A stretch of 64,000 bases of DNA, from contig DASYQD010000025.1 in NCBI GenBank assembly GCA_036005845.1, forward strand, positions 1-64,000, read 5' to 3'. This document shows positions 55,581-64,000 of the stretch, piece after piece (position 1 is the first letter of the stretch; the number at the start of each line of letters is the position of its first letter). The notes under the pieces were generated by a model. It was not told the DNA's origin and did not search any database. It worked only from the letters and a program-made list of their open reading frames with translations. The translations under genes were made by a program, and so were the position numbers. This DNA is from DASYQD01 sp036005845. Its GTDB lineage: Bacteria; Acidobacteriota; Thermoanaerobaculia; Multivoradales; JAIOJS01.

Positions 55581-55922
55581 TCAAAGTCTGAGGATGTCGT
55601 GCTGCGTGCTCGTCAGCGTTGTGCAGCGAGCGATCTCTCTCGGCGCAAGCGGATCCACCGCTACCGTCACTGAAACCGCGGCCGGCACGTCGAGCGTTGC
55701 CGGCCGATCCGCTCCCGGCACGAGACGCAGCGCTTCGCCCGGCGCCGTCGAGCAGCAGCCCGCGGGCGTCGACGCGACGGCCGGCACGGCACAGCCTTTC
55801 TTCGCCGGCGAGGCGCAGCAAGGCAGAGTCGAACTCCGCTTCGCCAAGGCGGCGCAAGGCGCCGCGATGGGCAGCAGCAATGAGCAGGCGAGAAGGGCGG
55901 CTACGCTGCGCAGCAGGTGCAT
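55581..55922 (-). CDS. Small secreted Cys-rich protein (CC motif)
   Basis: 113 aa. The ATG at 55922 leads a signal peptide (LLRSVAALLACSLLLPIAAP). The mature part has 'STLPCCASPAKKGCAVPA' and 'AGCCSTAP', two CC pairs and one further Cys. A -10-like TATACT (55932-55937, minus strand) stands nine bases upstream, so the leader would be only a few bases and no Shine-Dalgarno sequence is seen. A TTG at 55946 is a weaker option. Not recognised; resembles the CC-motif proteins on either side. Confidence 0.6.
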   Translation of the reverse strand: MHLLRSVAALLACSLLLPIAAPCAALAKRSSTLPCCASPAKKGCAVPAVASTPAGCCSTAPGEALRLVPGADRPATLDVPAAVSVTVAVDPLAPREIARCTTLTSTQHDILRL

Positions 55923-56025
55923 CGAGCGATCAGTATAGCGGCGCAACAGACTCCCTCAGGGTCACGAGAACGCGCGAAAGTTCTCGAAGCGGTCCGTGGA
56001 CCGGGCCAGTCGGTAAACTAGTGCC

Positions 56026-56433
56026 GTGAAGCGGACGCGGCTGCTCGCCGTCGGTTGGCTGCTGAGCGGAGTGCTGGTGCCGGCGGCGGCGGTGATGGTG
56101 ATCCTCGGCTGCTGCGAGCTGCCCTTCCACGCCGTCGTGCACCGGGCGATGCCGCTCTGCGACATGGCTGCGATGGCGCTGGCGCAGCACCACGGCGGCG
56201 ACGAGCACGCCCCCGCTGCTCCCGCGCCCTCGCGTCCAGACGCGAAGCCGACGATGGACCGCGCCTGGCGCGCGCCCGAGCGCTCGGCGGCAACTGTGCC
56301 GCTCATGCTCGCCGCGATGCTGGCGCCGCCGGCGACCGGCCAGCCGGCGCTGCGCTCGCTCCCGATCGGCGCCTTCCGCTGCGACGACGACGTGGGCACT
56401 CGACTGGCCCGCGTCGAGACCCTCCGCCTCTGA
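56026..56433 (+). CDS. Small membrane or secreted Cys/His protein (CC motif)
   Basis: 135 aa. The start is GTG at 56026. A hydrophobic N-terminus (LLAVGWLLSGVLVPAAAVMVILG) is followed by CCELPFHAVVHRAMPLCDM and 'AQHHGGDEH'. That is three Cys and several His and Met residues in a short stretch, as in copper-binding peptides. A second hydrophobic patch (VPLMLAAMLAP) lies later. Divergent from 55581-55922 and upstream of the TolC gene on the same strand. Family unknown. Confidence 0.55.
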   Translation: MKRTRLLAVGWLLSGVLVPAAAVMVILGCCELPFHAVVHRAMPLCDMAAMALAQHHGGDEHAPAAPAPSRPDAKPTMDRAWRAPERSAATVPLMLAAMLAPPATGQPALRSLPIGAFRCDDDVGTRLARVETLRL

Positions 56434-56559
56434 TGTCCGCCTGAGCGCTGCCGCTCGGCGCCCGCGCGATTGCGCGCGCGCCCAGCCATCCGCGCGCTTC
56501 ACAACCTCAGCTTCGAGCTCCAACTCCGAAGAGCGGCCGTGGGCCGCGAGGTCGGGCAC

Positions 56560-57975
56560 ATGACGTCAGAACTTCGAAAAGCGCGCGGCGTACCGGCGCC
56601 CGCCGTCGTCGCGAGCGCAGTCGCCTGCCTCGCGCTCGCCGCCTGCGCCTCGGCGCCGCGCGATGCCGGCTTCGGCGACGTGCAGCGCGGCGTCACCGCA
56701 TCCACCGGCCAGGAGATCGCCTGGGACCCGCAGCAAGCGATCGAGGCGCCGGCGGACGCCGCCGTCGCGGCGCAGCTCGCCGAGCCGCTCACCGCCGATC
56801 GCGCCGTCGAGATCGCGCTGCGCTACAACCGCGATCTCCTGGCCACGCTCGAGGAGCTCGGCATCGCGCGCGCCGACCTCCTGCAGGCGCGCACGCTGCG
56901 TAACCCGTTCGCCGAGGCGGAGCTGCGTTTCCCCGCCTCGCCGTCGCGGCCGTTCGAGGTCATCCTCATGCAGCCGCTCTTCGACCTGCTGAAGCTGCAC
57001 GCGCGCCGCGCCGCGGGCGAGGCGGCCTTCGAGGTGACGAAGCTGCGCACGACCGCCGCCGTCGTCGCTTTCGCCAACGAGGTGCGCGCCGACTTCTACC
57101 GCGCGCAGGCGGCGCGCCAGCTACTCGCGAGCCAGGCGACGATCGCCGACGCCGCGCGCGCCGCGGCGGAGCTGGCGCACAAGCAGCACGAGGTGGGGAA
57201 CGTCTCCGACCTCGATTTCGAGCGCGAGCAGACGCGCTACGACGCCGCCAAGCTCGAGCTGCAGCGCGCCGAGCTCGAGGAGCTGCAGGCACGCGAGCGG
57301 CTGATCGCCGACCTCGGGCTCGCGCAACCGCCGGCGACGCTCGACCTTCCCGCCGAGCTGCCGCCAGTGGCCGAGGACGCGCCGCCGGCCGCGGCGCTCG
57401 ACGAGGCGCTAGCCGGCCGCCTAGACCTCGGCCTCGCCCGTGCCGACCTCGCGGCGGCACGAGCGCGATTGCCGCTGGCGCGCGGGCCGGTCTACGCCGA
57501 TGTCGCAGCCGGCGTGCACCACGAGCGCGAGCCGCAGGGCGAGCGCACGACCGGCCCCGCGCTGGAGCTGCCGATCCCCATCTTCGACTCCGGCCGCGCG
57601 CGGCGCGAGCGCGCGCTCGCCGTGGTCCGCCAGGCCGAACAACGCGTGCACGCCATCGACCTCGCCGGCCGCTCCGCCGCGCGTACCGCCGCCGAGCGGC
57701 TGCGCGAAGCGCGCGCCCGCGCCGAGTACCTGCGCGACGTGGTGGTGCCGCGGCGCCAACGAATCCTCGAGCTCACCCAGCTCGAGACCAACGCCATGCT
57801 GCGCGGCGTCTTCGACCTCTTCCGCGCCCGCCAGGACCTCGACGAGGCACGCCGCGAGGAGGTGCTGGCGCGGCGCGACTACTGGGTGGCGAAGAGCGAG
57901 CTGCAGTCGGCGCTGCTCGGCGTGAAAGGGTTCGAGCCGCAAGGCGGCGCGACGACGATGAAGGAGAGCGAATGA
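56560..57975 (+). CDS. TolC-family outer-membrane efflux lipoprotein
   Basis: 471 aa. The ATG at 56560 with GAGG upstream leads a lipoprotein signal (LALAACAS). Two OEP repeats follow: long helices with 'LTADRAVEIALRYNRDLLATLEELGIARADLLQARTLRNP' style opening and 'FANEVRADFYRAQAARQLL' coiled coils. CusC/NodT-type lipoproteins form the outer-membrane channel of heavy-metal RND pumps. No CusA or CusB gene is in the window. The TGA overlaps the multicopper oxidase ATG (ATGA). Confidence 0.88.
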   Translation: MTSELRKARGVPAPAVVASAVACLALAACASAPRDAGFGDVQRGVTASTGQEIAWDPQQAIEAPADAAVAAQLAEPLTADRAVEIALRYNRDLLATLEELGIARADLLQARTLRNPFAEAELRFPASPSRPFEVILMQPLFDLLKLHARRAAGEAAFEVTKLRTTAAVVAFANEVRADFYRAQAARQLLASQATIADAARAAAELAHKQHEVGNVSDLDFEREQTRYDAAKLELQRAELEELQARERLIADLGLAQPPATLDLPAELPPVAEDAPPAAALDEALAGRLDLGLARADLAAARARLPLARGPVYADVAAGVHHEREPQGERTTGPALELPIPIFDSGRARRERALAVVRQAEQRVHAIDLAGRSAARTAAERLREARARAEYLRDVVVPRRQRILELTQLETNAMLRGVFDLFRARQDLDEARREEVLARRDYWVAKSELQSALLGVKGFEPQGGATTMKESE

Positions 57976-59321
57976 TCACCCGCCGCAACGTCCTCGTCTC
58001 CAGCATCGCTTCCGCCGTTGGCGCGGTGATCGGGCGCCGCGCCGCCAGCGCTCAGCACGAGCACATGCACATGCAGCCGCCCGTCGCGGCACCGACCTCG
58101 ACGCCCGCACCCACCAAGGCTCCGCCGCATTCGGCGCCGCACACACCGCCGGCCGCCGCACCGCGCGCATCCACCGGCGGCCCCGGCTACACGCCCGTCG
58201 TCACCCCCAACGGCACCACGCTCCCCTGGCGCTGGGAGGACGGCCGCAAGACCTTCCACCTCGTCGCCGAGCCCGTGGTGCGCGAGCTCGCTCCCGGCCT
58301 GACGATCAACGCCTGGGGCTACAACGGCCAGACGCCGGGACCGACGATCGAAGCCGTCGAGGGCGACCGCCTGCGCATCTACGTCGAGAACCGGCTGCCG
58401 GCGCCGACCTCGATGCACTGGCACGGCGTGCTGCTGCCCAATGGCATGGACGGCGTCGCCGGCTTGAACCAGCGCCGCATCGAGCCCGGGCAGACCTTCG
58501 TCTACGAGTTCGACGTGCGCCAGCACGGCACCAACATGTACCACCCGCACTTCGACGAGATGATGCAGCAATCGCTGGGGATGATGGGCTTCCTGATCTT
58601 CCACCCGCGGCGCGCGCCGCGGCGCATCGACCGCGACTTCGCCATCTTCCTCGCCGAGTGGGCGGTCAAGCCGGGCGCGGCGACGCCCGACCCGACGGTG
58701 ATGACCGACTTCAACCTCTTCACCTTCAACAGCCGCGTCTTCCCCGGCACCGCGCCGCTCGTCGTCCGGCGCGGCGACCGCGTGCGGCTGCGCATCGCCA
58801 ACATCAGCATGGACTCGCACCCGATCCACGTCCACGGCCACCACTTCCGCTGGACGGGCACCGACGCCGGCCCGGTCCCCGAGACGGCGTGGATCCCGGA
58901 GACCAGCATCAACGTGCCGCCGGGCACGACGCGCGACGTCGAGCTCGTCGCCGACAACCCGGGCGACTGGGGCGTGCACTGCCACAAGGTGCACCACACG
59001 ATGAACCAGATGGGGCACGGGCTCCCCGTGCTGCTCGGCGTCGACACCCGCGCCGCCGAGGTCGAGCTGCAGCGGCTGGCGCCCGGCGGCATGATCATGG
59101 GGCAGGCCGGCATGGCCGAGATGCATGCGATGCCGGCGCCGCGGAATACGCTGCCGATGGGCGGCGGCGAGGGGCCGTTCGGCACCATCTTCATGGGCGG
59201 GATGTTCACTGTGTTGAAGGTGCGCGACGGGCTGAAGAGCTACGACGAGGACCCGGGGTGGTACCAACAGCCGGCAGGGACGACGGCGCGGCTGGTGGAG
59301 GCGCCGCCGAGACGGGGGTGA
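57972..59321 (+). CDS. Multicopper oxidase, Tat-exported
   Basis: 449 aa. Tat-like signal (TRRNVLVS), a His/Met/Pro-rich linker (HEHMHMQPP, then HSAPHTPP) likely binding copper, and two cupredoxin domains. All four copper-ligand motifs are present: HWHG (149-152), HPH (191-193), HPIHVHGHH (283-291) and HCHKVHHTMNQM (336-347), the last with His342 and axial Met347 for the type 1 site. It is shorter than three-domain laccases, with a Met-rich region near the C-terminus, and probably oxidises Cu(I) in the periplasm. Translationally coupled to the TolC gene upstream. Confidence 0.92.
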   Translation: MITRRNVLVSSIASAVGAVIGRRAASAQHEHMHMQPPVAAPTSTPAPTKAPPHSAPHTPPAAAPRASTGGPGYTPVVTPNGTTLPWRWEDGRKTFHLVAEPVVRELAPGLTINAWGYNGQTPGPTIEAVEGDRLRIYVENRLPAPTSMHWHGVLLPNGMDGVAGLNQRRIEPGQTFVYEFDVRQHGTNMYHPHFDEMMQQSLGMMGFLIFHPRRAPRRIDRDFAIFLAEWAVKPGAATPDPTVMTDFNLFTFNSRVFPGTAPLVVRRGDRVRLRIANISMDSHPIHVHGHHFRWTGTDAGPVPETAWIPETSINVPPGTTRDVELVADNPGDWGVHCHKVHHTMNQMGHGLPVLLGVDTRAAEVELQRLAPGGMIMGQAGMAEMHAMPAPRNTLPMGGGEGPFGTIFMGGMFTVLKVRDGLKSYDEDPGWYQQPAGTTARLVEAPPRRG

Positions 59322-59323
59322 GC

Positions 59324-59950
59324 ATGCGACAGCGCGCGAAGATCAGCGTCCTCCTGCTGGTGGCATACCTCGCCATAGCCACGGTGCTGGCGATCAGGAT
59401 CCGCCGCGGCTTCAGCGCGCGCGACGAGCCGACAGCGCTGGAGGCGGCAGTGGCGACTCGCATGCGCCGCTGGTCGGTGCCCGCCGCGCTGCGCGACGCG
59501 CGGAACCCAGTGGCACTGACGCCGCCAGTGCTCGTCGAAGCGCGCGCTCACTGGGCCGACCACTGCGCCACCTGCCACGGCAACGACGGCAAGGGCCAGA
59601 CGACGATCGGCGAGCGCCTCTACCCGCGCGCTCCCGACATGACCCTGCCACGCACGCAGCGCCTCTCCGACGGCGAGCTCTTCGCCATTATCGAGAACGG
59701 CGTCCGCTTGACGGGCATGCCAGGATGGGGCGACGGCACGGCGGAGTCGCGGCGCGAGAGCTGGGCGCTGGTTCACCTCATCCGCCGGCTGCCGCGGATC
59801 ACTCCCGAAGATCTCGCCGAGATGGAAAAGCTCAACCCGAAGACGCCCGAGGAGCTGGAAGAGCAGAACGAAGAGGATGCGTTCTTGAAGGGTGAGGATG
59901 CCGTCGAGGCCGCCTCGCCTACCCCCGCCACCGTCAGCCACCATCACTGA
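59324..59950 (+). CDS. Membrane-anchored cytochrome c
   Basis: 208 aa. One N-terminal membrane helix (ISVLLLVAYLAIATVLAI), then a class I cytochrome domain with CATCH (81-85) and 'TGMPGWGD' supplying the distal Met. The acidic tail is followed by a C-terminal HHH. The ATG lies two bases after the oxidase stop. Likely the electron acceptor or donor for the multicopper oxidase at the periplasmic face. Confidence 0.9.
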   Translation: MRQRAKISVLLLVAYLAIATVLAIRIRRGFSARDEPTALEAAVATRMRRWSVPAALRDARNPVALTPPVLVEARAHWADHCATCHGNDGKGQTTIGERLYPRAPDMTLPRTQRLSDGELFAIIENGVRLTGMPGWGDGTAESRRESWALVHLIRRLPRITPEDLAEMEKLNPKTPEELEEQNEEDAFLKGEDAVEAASPTPATVSHHH

Positions 59951-59961
59951 GGAGACCGCTC

Positions 59962-60288
59962 ATGCGCAGGATCGCCACTTCGCTCGTCGCGTTCGTCGTC
60001 GCACTGTTCGTCGTCGCCGGCGTCGCCCACGCCCACGGCGGCAACGCCCACCTGCTCGGCACCGTCGTGCAGCTGCACGAGAGCCACCTCATCGTCAAGA
60101 ACAAGGCCGGCAAGCAGCGCACCGCGGAGCTCACCCCCGCGACCAAGCTCGAGAAGGCCGGCAAGCCGGCGACCCGCGCCGACCTGGTCGCGGGCGCGCG
60201 CGTCGCCGTCCACTTCGCCGCCAACGGCAAGACGGCGCTGCTGGTCAGGATCAGCCCCGCGGCGCCGAAGCCCGCGGCACCAAAGTGA
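59962..60288 (+). CDS. Small secreted DUF5666-like protein
   Basis: 108 aa. Signal peptide ending GVAHAH, then a single beta-barrel-like unit '[36 protein letters not shown]...[24 protein letters not shown]', the DUF5666 pattern. Several His residues at the mature N-terminus (HAHGGNAH) could bind metal. GAGGAG precedes the ATG. Co-directional with cytochrome and ATPase genes, so part of the same operon. Smaller than the two-domain protein at 2714-3541. Confidence 0.75.
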   Translation: MRRIATSLVAFVVALFVVAGVAHAHGGNAHLLGTVVQLHESHLIVKNKAGKQRTAELTPATKLEKAGKPATRADLVAGARVAVHFAANGKTALLVRISPAAPKPAAPK

Positions 60289-60334
60289 GACGCGGCGCGG
60301 CGTGGGGCTTCACGCGCCCGCCGCGGGAGGCTTG

Positions 60335-62782
60335 GTGACCGCGACTACGACGCTCGTACGCGACCCCGTCTGCGGGATGACCTTCCCGCCCGAGAAGGCG
60401 AAGGCCACCTCGCAACACGAAGGCGAGACGATCTACTTCTGCTCTCCCGGGTGCAAGCAGAAGTTCGACACCGATCCGGATCGCTACGTTCGGCGGGCAG
60501 CGGATCCGCGGTCGCGCTCGGCGGCGCCGCCAACGGGGCGCGCCGGGGGGAGGGCTCCCAGCCGCGCGCAGCGAAGCGAGCACGGATGGGATACCCACCG
60601 GCAGGCGGGGACCACGGAGGCGGCACCGGCGAGACGCGCGACCGCGTCGGACCAGCGTTCTGCAGCCATCGAGTGGACGTGCCCCATGCATCCCGAGATC
60701 GTCCGCGATCGCGCGGGGAGCTGCCCGATCTGCGGCATGGCGCTCGAGCCACGCACCATCACCGCGCACGAAGAGGAAAACCCCGAGCTCCGCAATATGA
60801 CGCAGCGGTTCTGGGTGGCTGTAGCGCTCACCCTTCCGCTGCTGATTCTCACCATGGGTCGCGAATTGGCACCCGAGTTCGCGCAACGCCTCCTCTCGCC
60901 GAGCTCAACCTCGTGGCTCGAGCTGCTGCTCGCCACGCCCGTCGTGCTCTGGTGCGGCTGGCCCTTCTTCATCCGCGGCTGGCAGTCGATCGTCCATCGC
61001 TACCTCAACATGTTCACCCTCATCGCCCTCGGTGTCGCCGTAGCGTGGACGTACAGCGTCGTCGCCACCGTGGCGCCGGGGATCTTCCCCGCCTCCTTCC
61101 GCGGCACGCACGGCCGCGTCGGCGTCTACTTCGAAGCGGCCGCCGCGATCGTCGCCCTCGTGCTGCTCGGCCAGGTGCTCGAGCTGCGGGCGCGCAGCCG
61201 CACGGGGGCCGCCATCCGCGCGCTCCTCCAGCTCGCACCGCCGACCGCGCGTCGCGTCGCCGCCGACGGCAGCGAAACGGACGTGCCCCTCGAGCAGGTC
61301 CGTCCCGGCGACCGGCTCCGCGTGCGTCCGGGCGAGCGCGTGCCCGTCGACGGCGTGGTCGTCGAAGGCCGCAGCGCCGTCGACGAGTCGATGGTCACCG
61401 GCGAGCCGATCCCCGTCGAGAAGGTCGGCGGCGCCAGCGTCATCGGCGGCACGCTCAATGGCACCGGCAGCATCCTCGTCGAAGCGCAGAAGGTCGGCGC
61501 CGACACGCTGCTCGCGCGCATCGTGCAGATGGTGGCCGACGCGCAGCGCAGCCGCGCGCCGATCCAGCGCCTCGCCGACCGCGTCGCCAGCTGGTTCGTG
61601 CCGGCGGTGGTGGCGGTCGCGCTCCTCGCCTTCGCCGCCTGGGCGATCTGGGGACCGCCGCCCGCGCTCGCCTACGCCATCGTCAACGCCGTCGCCGTCC
61701 TCATCATCGCCTGCCCGTGCGCGCTCGGCCTGGCGACGCCGATGTCGATCATGGTCGCCGCCGGCAAGGGCGCCTCGGCCGGCGTGCTGTTCAAGGATGC
61801 CACCGCCATCGAGCTGCTGCGTGACGTCGACACGCTCGTAGTCGACAAGACCGGCACGCTGACCGCGGGCAAGCCGAAGCTGGTGGACGTCGTCACCGCC
61901 GGCGGCATCGACGAGACGGAGCTGCTGCGCCTCGCCGCCGGCCTCGAGGCCGCCAGCGAGCACCCGCTGGCGGCGGCGATCGTCGGCGGCGCCGCCGAGC
62001 GCGGCATCCGGCCGGCGAAGGCCCAGGACTTCGAGTCGATCACCGGCAAGGGTGTCGTCGGCCGCGTCGACGGCCGGCAGGTGGCCCTCGGCAACGCGGC
62101 GCTCTTCGCGCAGCTCGGCATCGACCTCGGCGAACTTCCCGCTCAGGCCGAGGAGCGCCGCCGCGACGGCCAGACGGTCATGCTCGCGGCGCTCGACGGC
62201 CGCGCCGCCGGCCTCGTCGCCGTCGCCGACCCGATCAAGCAAAGCGCGCGCGACGCGATCGCCGCCCTCCACCGCGAAGGCCTGCGCCTCGTCATGCTCA
62301 CCGGCGACGGCAAGACCACCGCCGAGGCGGTGGCGCGCGAGCTCGGCATCGACGAGGTGATTGCCGAGGTGCTCCCCCACGAGAAGGCGGCGCAGGTGAA
62401 GCGGCTGCAGGGCGAAGGGCGCAAGGTCGCCATGGCCGGTGACGGCGTCAACGACGCGCCGGCGCTGGCGCAGGCCGACGTCGGCATCGCCATGGGCACC
62501 GGCACCGACGTGGCGATGGAGAGCGCCGGCGTCACCCTCGTCAAGGGCGACCTCGGCGCCATCGTGCGCGCGCGCCGCCTGTCGCGCGCGACGATGCGCA
62601 ACATCCGCCAGAACCTCTTCTTCGCCTTCGTCTACAACGCGCTCGGCGTGCCCATCGCCGCCGGCGTGCTCTACCCGTTCACCGGCCTGCTGCTGTCGCC
62701 GATGATCGCCGCCGCGGCGATGAGCTTCAGCTCGGTGTCGGTGATCGCAAATGCCCTGAGGCTACGCGCCGTGCGGCTCTGA
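60335..62782 (+). CDS. Cu(I)-type P1B ATPase with YHS and heavy-metal-binding N-terminal domains
   Basis: 815 aa from the GTG at 60335 (GGGAGG upstream); a GTG at 60302 is possible. The N-terminus has a YHS domain ([20 protein letters not shown]) and a heavy-metal-binding domain ([19 protein letters not shown]) in place of the usual HMA domain. Eight membrane spans. CPC metal motif at 460-462, DKTGT with phospho-Asp504, MVTGEP and [10 protein letters not shown]. The YN in '[11 protein letters not shown]' and the MSFSS motif at the last spans match Cu(I) exporters. An Arg/Ala-rich 55-residue linker between YHS and HMBD looks inserted. Pumps copper out of the cytoplasm. Confidence 0.93.
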   Translation: MTATTTLVRDPVCGMTFPPEKAKATSQHEGETIYFCSPGCKQKFDTDPDRYVRRAADPRSRSAAPPTGRAGGRAPSRAQRSEHGWDTHRQAGTTEAAPARRATASDQRSAAIEWTCPMHPEIVRDRAGSCPICGMALEPRTITAHEEENPELRNMTQRFWVAVALTLPLLILTMGRELAPEFAQRLLSPSSTSWLELLLATPVVLWCGWPFFIRGWQSIVHRYLNMFTLIALGVAVAWTYSVVATVAPGIFPASFRGTHGRVGVYFEAAAAIVALVLLGQVLELRARSRTGAAIRALLQLAPPTARRVAADGSETDVPLEQVRPGDRLRVRPGERVPVDGVVVEGRSAVDESMVTGEPIPVEKVGGASVIGGTLNGTGSILVEAQKVGADTLLARIVQMVADAQRSRAPIQRLADRVASWFVPAVVAVALLAFAAWAIWGPPPALAYAIVNAVAVLIIACPCALGLATPMSIMVAAGKGASAGVLFKDATAIELLRDVDTLVVDKTGTLTAGKPKLVDVVTAGGIDETELLRLAAGLEAASEHPLAAAIVGGAAERGIRPAKAQDFESITGKGVVGRVDGRQVALGNAALFAQLGIDLGELPAQAEERRRDGQTVMLAALDGRAAGLVAVADPIKQSARDAIAALHREGLRLVMLTGDGKTTAEAVARELGIDEVIAEVLPHEKAAQVKRLQGEGRKVAMAGDGVNDAPALAQADVGIAMGTGTDVAMESAGVTLVKGDLGAIVRARRLSRATMRNIRQNLFFAFVYNALGVPIAAGVLYPFTGLLLSPMIAAAAMSFSSVSVIANALRLRAVRL

Positions 62783-62864
62783 CGTCGGCGCAGCGGCTAT
62801 CGATCGCGGCGTCTCTCGCGCGTCTCAGCATCCGTTCCTGCGCGGACAATGACCTCGCCAGCAC

Positions 62865-63581
62865 CTATTGCCCGTTCCATTCCTGATAGCCGTAAAGCGC
62901 GAGGCTGAGACGCCCCATCGCCTTCGCAGGAAGGCCCGCATCCCCTTGATACAGTGTTTGAATCACTTCATCTTGGCGCCTCTTGAACGCGTCGCCATCC
63001 AGCCCCTGCAATTGCCCAAGGCCGTAACTATCAGCTTCGCGTTGTGCGGCTTGGATCGTGTCAAGGGCGTTTTGGATGTCGGCCATCGCGGCGGGAATGC
63101 GGCTCCTGTCACCGCTGACGTTAATGCGGATTTTCACTAGCGTCAGCTTCAGGCCAATCGCCGTCGACAAGGTCGAGAATGCAAAAGAGCGATAGCGCGG
63201 GTCCGATAGTTTAGAGATTCCCAACACAAGTAGCGAATTCGGGCCCAACGCGTCATTCACCTGGCTCATGAAGAGCGTCGTGCCGGCATCGACGGCACCC
63301 CTGTCGATCTTCGCCCGGTCGTAATCGGCCTTGAACCAACTGTACGCGGTTTCCACGTGCGCCGCTGCATCGCGGATCTCGACGTCGGTCAGCTCGTTGG
63401 AGAAGAACGCCTTCAAATCCTCGGTTTGCATCAGTGCGATTTCTTCCGCACTCGGCCCACTCGAGGGTAACAGTCCTCCCAGAACCTCGCTGAGCACTGC
63501 CGCAGCGAACGCTCCTTTTGGACCGGCGGCCCCCAGCATCGTCACCGCCATACCGGGCATCTTCGCGCCAATATCCGTCAT
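62865..63581 (-). CDS. Unrecognised protein, less GC-rich gene
   Basis: 238 aa. The ATG at 63581 with GGAGGTG upstream fixes the start; longer in-frame extension to 63653 is unlikely. Mostly helical, with a hydrophobic region near residues 8-35 (VTMLGAAGPKGAFAAAVLSEVLGGLLP) and a long amphipathic helical body (TAYSWFKADYDRAKIDRGAVD...). No signal peptide cleavage site or known domain seen. Base composition is visibly lower in GC than the surrounding genes, suggesting transfer. Neighbour of another unknown gene with the same orientation. Confidence 0.6.
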   Translation of the reverse strand: MTDIGAKMPGMAVTMLGAAGPKGAFAAAVLSEVLGGLLPSSGPSAEEIALMQTEDLKAFFSNELTDVEIRDAAAHVETAYSWFKADYDRAKIDRGAVDAGTTLFMSQVNDALGPNSLLVLGISKLSDPRYRSFAFSTLSTAIGLKLTLVKIRINVSGDRSRIPAAMADIQNALDTIQAAQREADSYGLGQLQGLDGDAFKRRQDEVIQTLYQGDAGLPAKAMGRLSLALYGYQEWNGQ

Positions 63582-63668
63582 ATGACACCTCCACAATTGG
63601 AAGACTCCGGTGATTCCGCCGACAGAGCCACCTCGAAAAATCCCCGCCGCCATCGTCAGATCGGCACG

Positions 63669-64000
63669 CTACTGACTGCCGTCGTCGTGGATCTTGGGGT
63701 CGTCCCAGATCAGCTCGCTATCGCCGACGACGACGGCCAGCCGATAGAACCAGCCCCCATCGGACCCGAGGTCGAAGACCAGGTCGGTGAAGGTCTCTTG
63801 GGAGTCCTCCGCGGGATAGACCGCCGGCACGACACTGCAGACGCGGCAAGTCGACATCGGGGGCGGCAGGCTCGGCAGCGGGCACCAGCGCCCCCCGGGC
63901 GGAATCGGGGAAAGCTCATCCGCGGAGATCTCGAACCCCGCGAGCCGGATCTGCGGTTCGTCATCCGGCACGGTCGCGGTCTTGAGGTGGAACTGGATGA
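63669..64000 (-). CDS. Unrecognised protein, C-terminal fragment
   Basis: At least 110 codons; the frame stays open to the right edge (reading IQFHLKTATVPDDEPQIRL), so the gene starts outside the window. The visible part has 'GGRWCPLPSLPP', two Cys in TCRVC, 'FTDLVFDLGSDGGWFYRLAVVVGDSELIWDDP' and ends in Gln. Looks like a globular beta-rich domain. No family recognised. Lies upstream of 62865-63581 on the same strand with an 87-bp gap, so perhaps the same operon. Confidence 0.55.
   Translation of the reverse strand, partial: IQFHLKTATVPDDEPQIRLAGFEISADELSPIPPGGRWCPLPSLPPPMSTCRVCSVVPAVYPAEDSQETFTDLVFDLGSDGGWFYRLAVVVGDSELIWDDPKIHDDGSQ

Overview
The window is very GC-rich (about 70% by eye) and densely packed, with many ATGA start/stop overlaps. 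Two PadR regulators each sit directly before a very large MacB/FtsX-type permease, an arrangement typical of Acidobacteriota. A reaction-centre-type dihaem cytochrome, DUF11 repeat proteins with IPTL-like C-termini and many secreted or outer-membrane proteins fit the same picture. I infer a Gram-negative acidobacterium, possibly of the Thermoanaerobaculia/Holophagae side. No rRNA or other taxonomic marker is present to prove it.

Layout. 0-5.6 kb: partial DUF4388 protein, moeA, a selenocysteine tRNA (selC), a zinc metallopeptidase, a DUF5666-like lipoprotein and an L,D-transpeptidase. 5.6-14.8 kb: signalling block with a NarL-type kinase and two regulators, then CheB, a CheB-CheR-PAS fusion and a hybrid kinase in an overlapping operon. 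14.8-25.3 kb: TauE-like permease, flavoprotein, three DUF11-containing secreted proteins (one frameshifted, one an ExeM-type nuclease), an ATP-grasp enzyme and a tail-collar protein. 25.3-32.4 kb: a minus-strand chain that begins with an AbiE toxin-antitoxin pair and runs by ATGA overlap into a LytS-type kinase, an S9 peptidase, a LytTR regulator and two membrane proteins. 32.5-37.4 kb: Uup ABC-F ATPase, a lipase, an outer-membrane protein and a DUF4386 protein. 37.5-43.6 kb: two PadR/permease pairs. 43.6-50.6 kb: secreted cytochrome, tandem ATP-grasp paralogues, membrane proteins and a di-iron hydroxylase.

52.5-62.8 kb is a metal-handling island: two outer-membrane barrel proteins, three small secreted Cys-Cys proteins, a TolC-like channel, a multicopper oxidase, a cytochrome c, a DUF5666-like protein and a Cu(I)-type P1B ATPase with YHS and heavy-metal-binding N-terminal domains. 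Within it lies the most interesting find. A signal-peptide-bearing HMA-like protein (54955-55452, minus) has an in-frame TGA exactly where the second cysteine of the metal-binding CxxC should be (CxxU), with a plausible bacterial SECIS hairpin just downstream. The same window encodes selC, so a metal-binding selenoprotein is a concrete hypothesis.

The right end (62.8-64.0 kb) holds two unrecognised genes, the first visibly less GC-rich than the rest.
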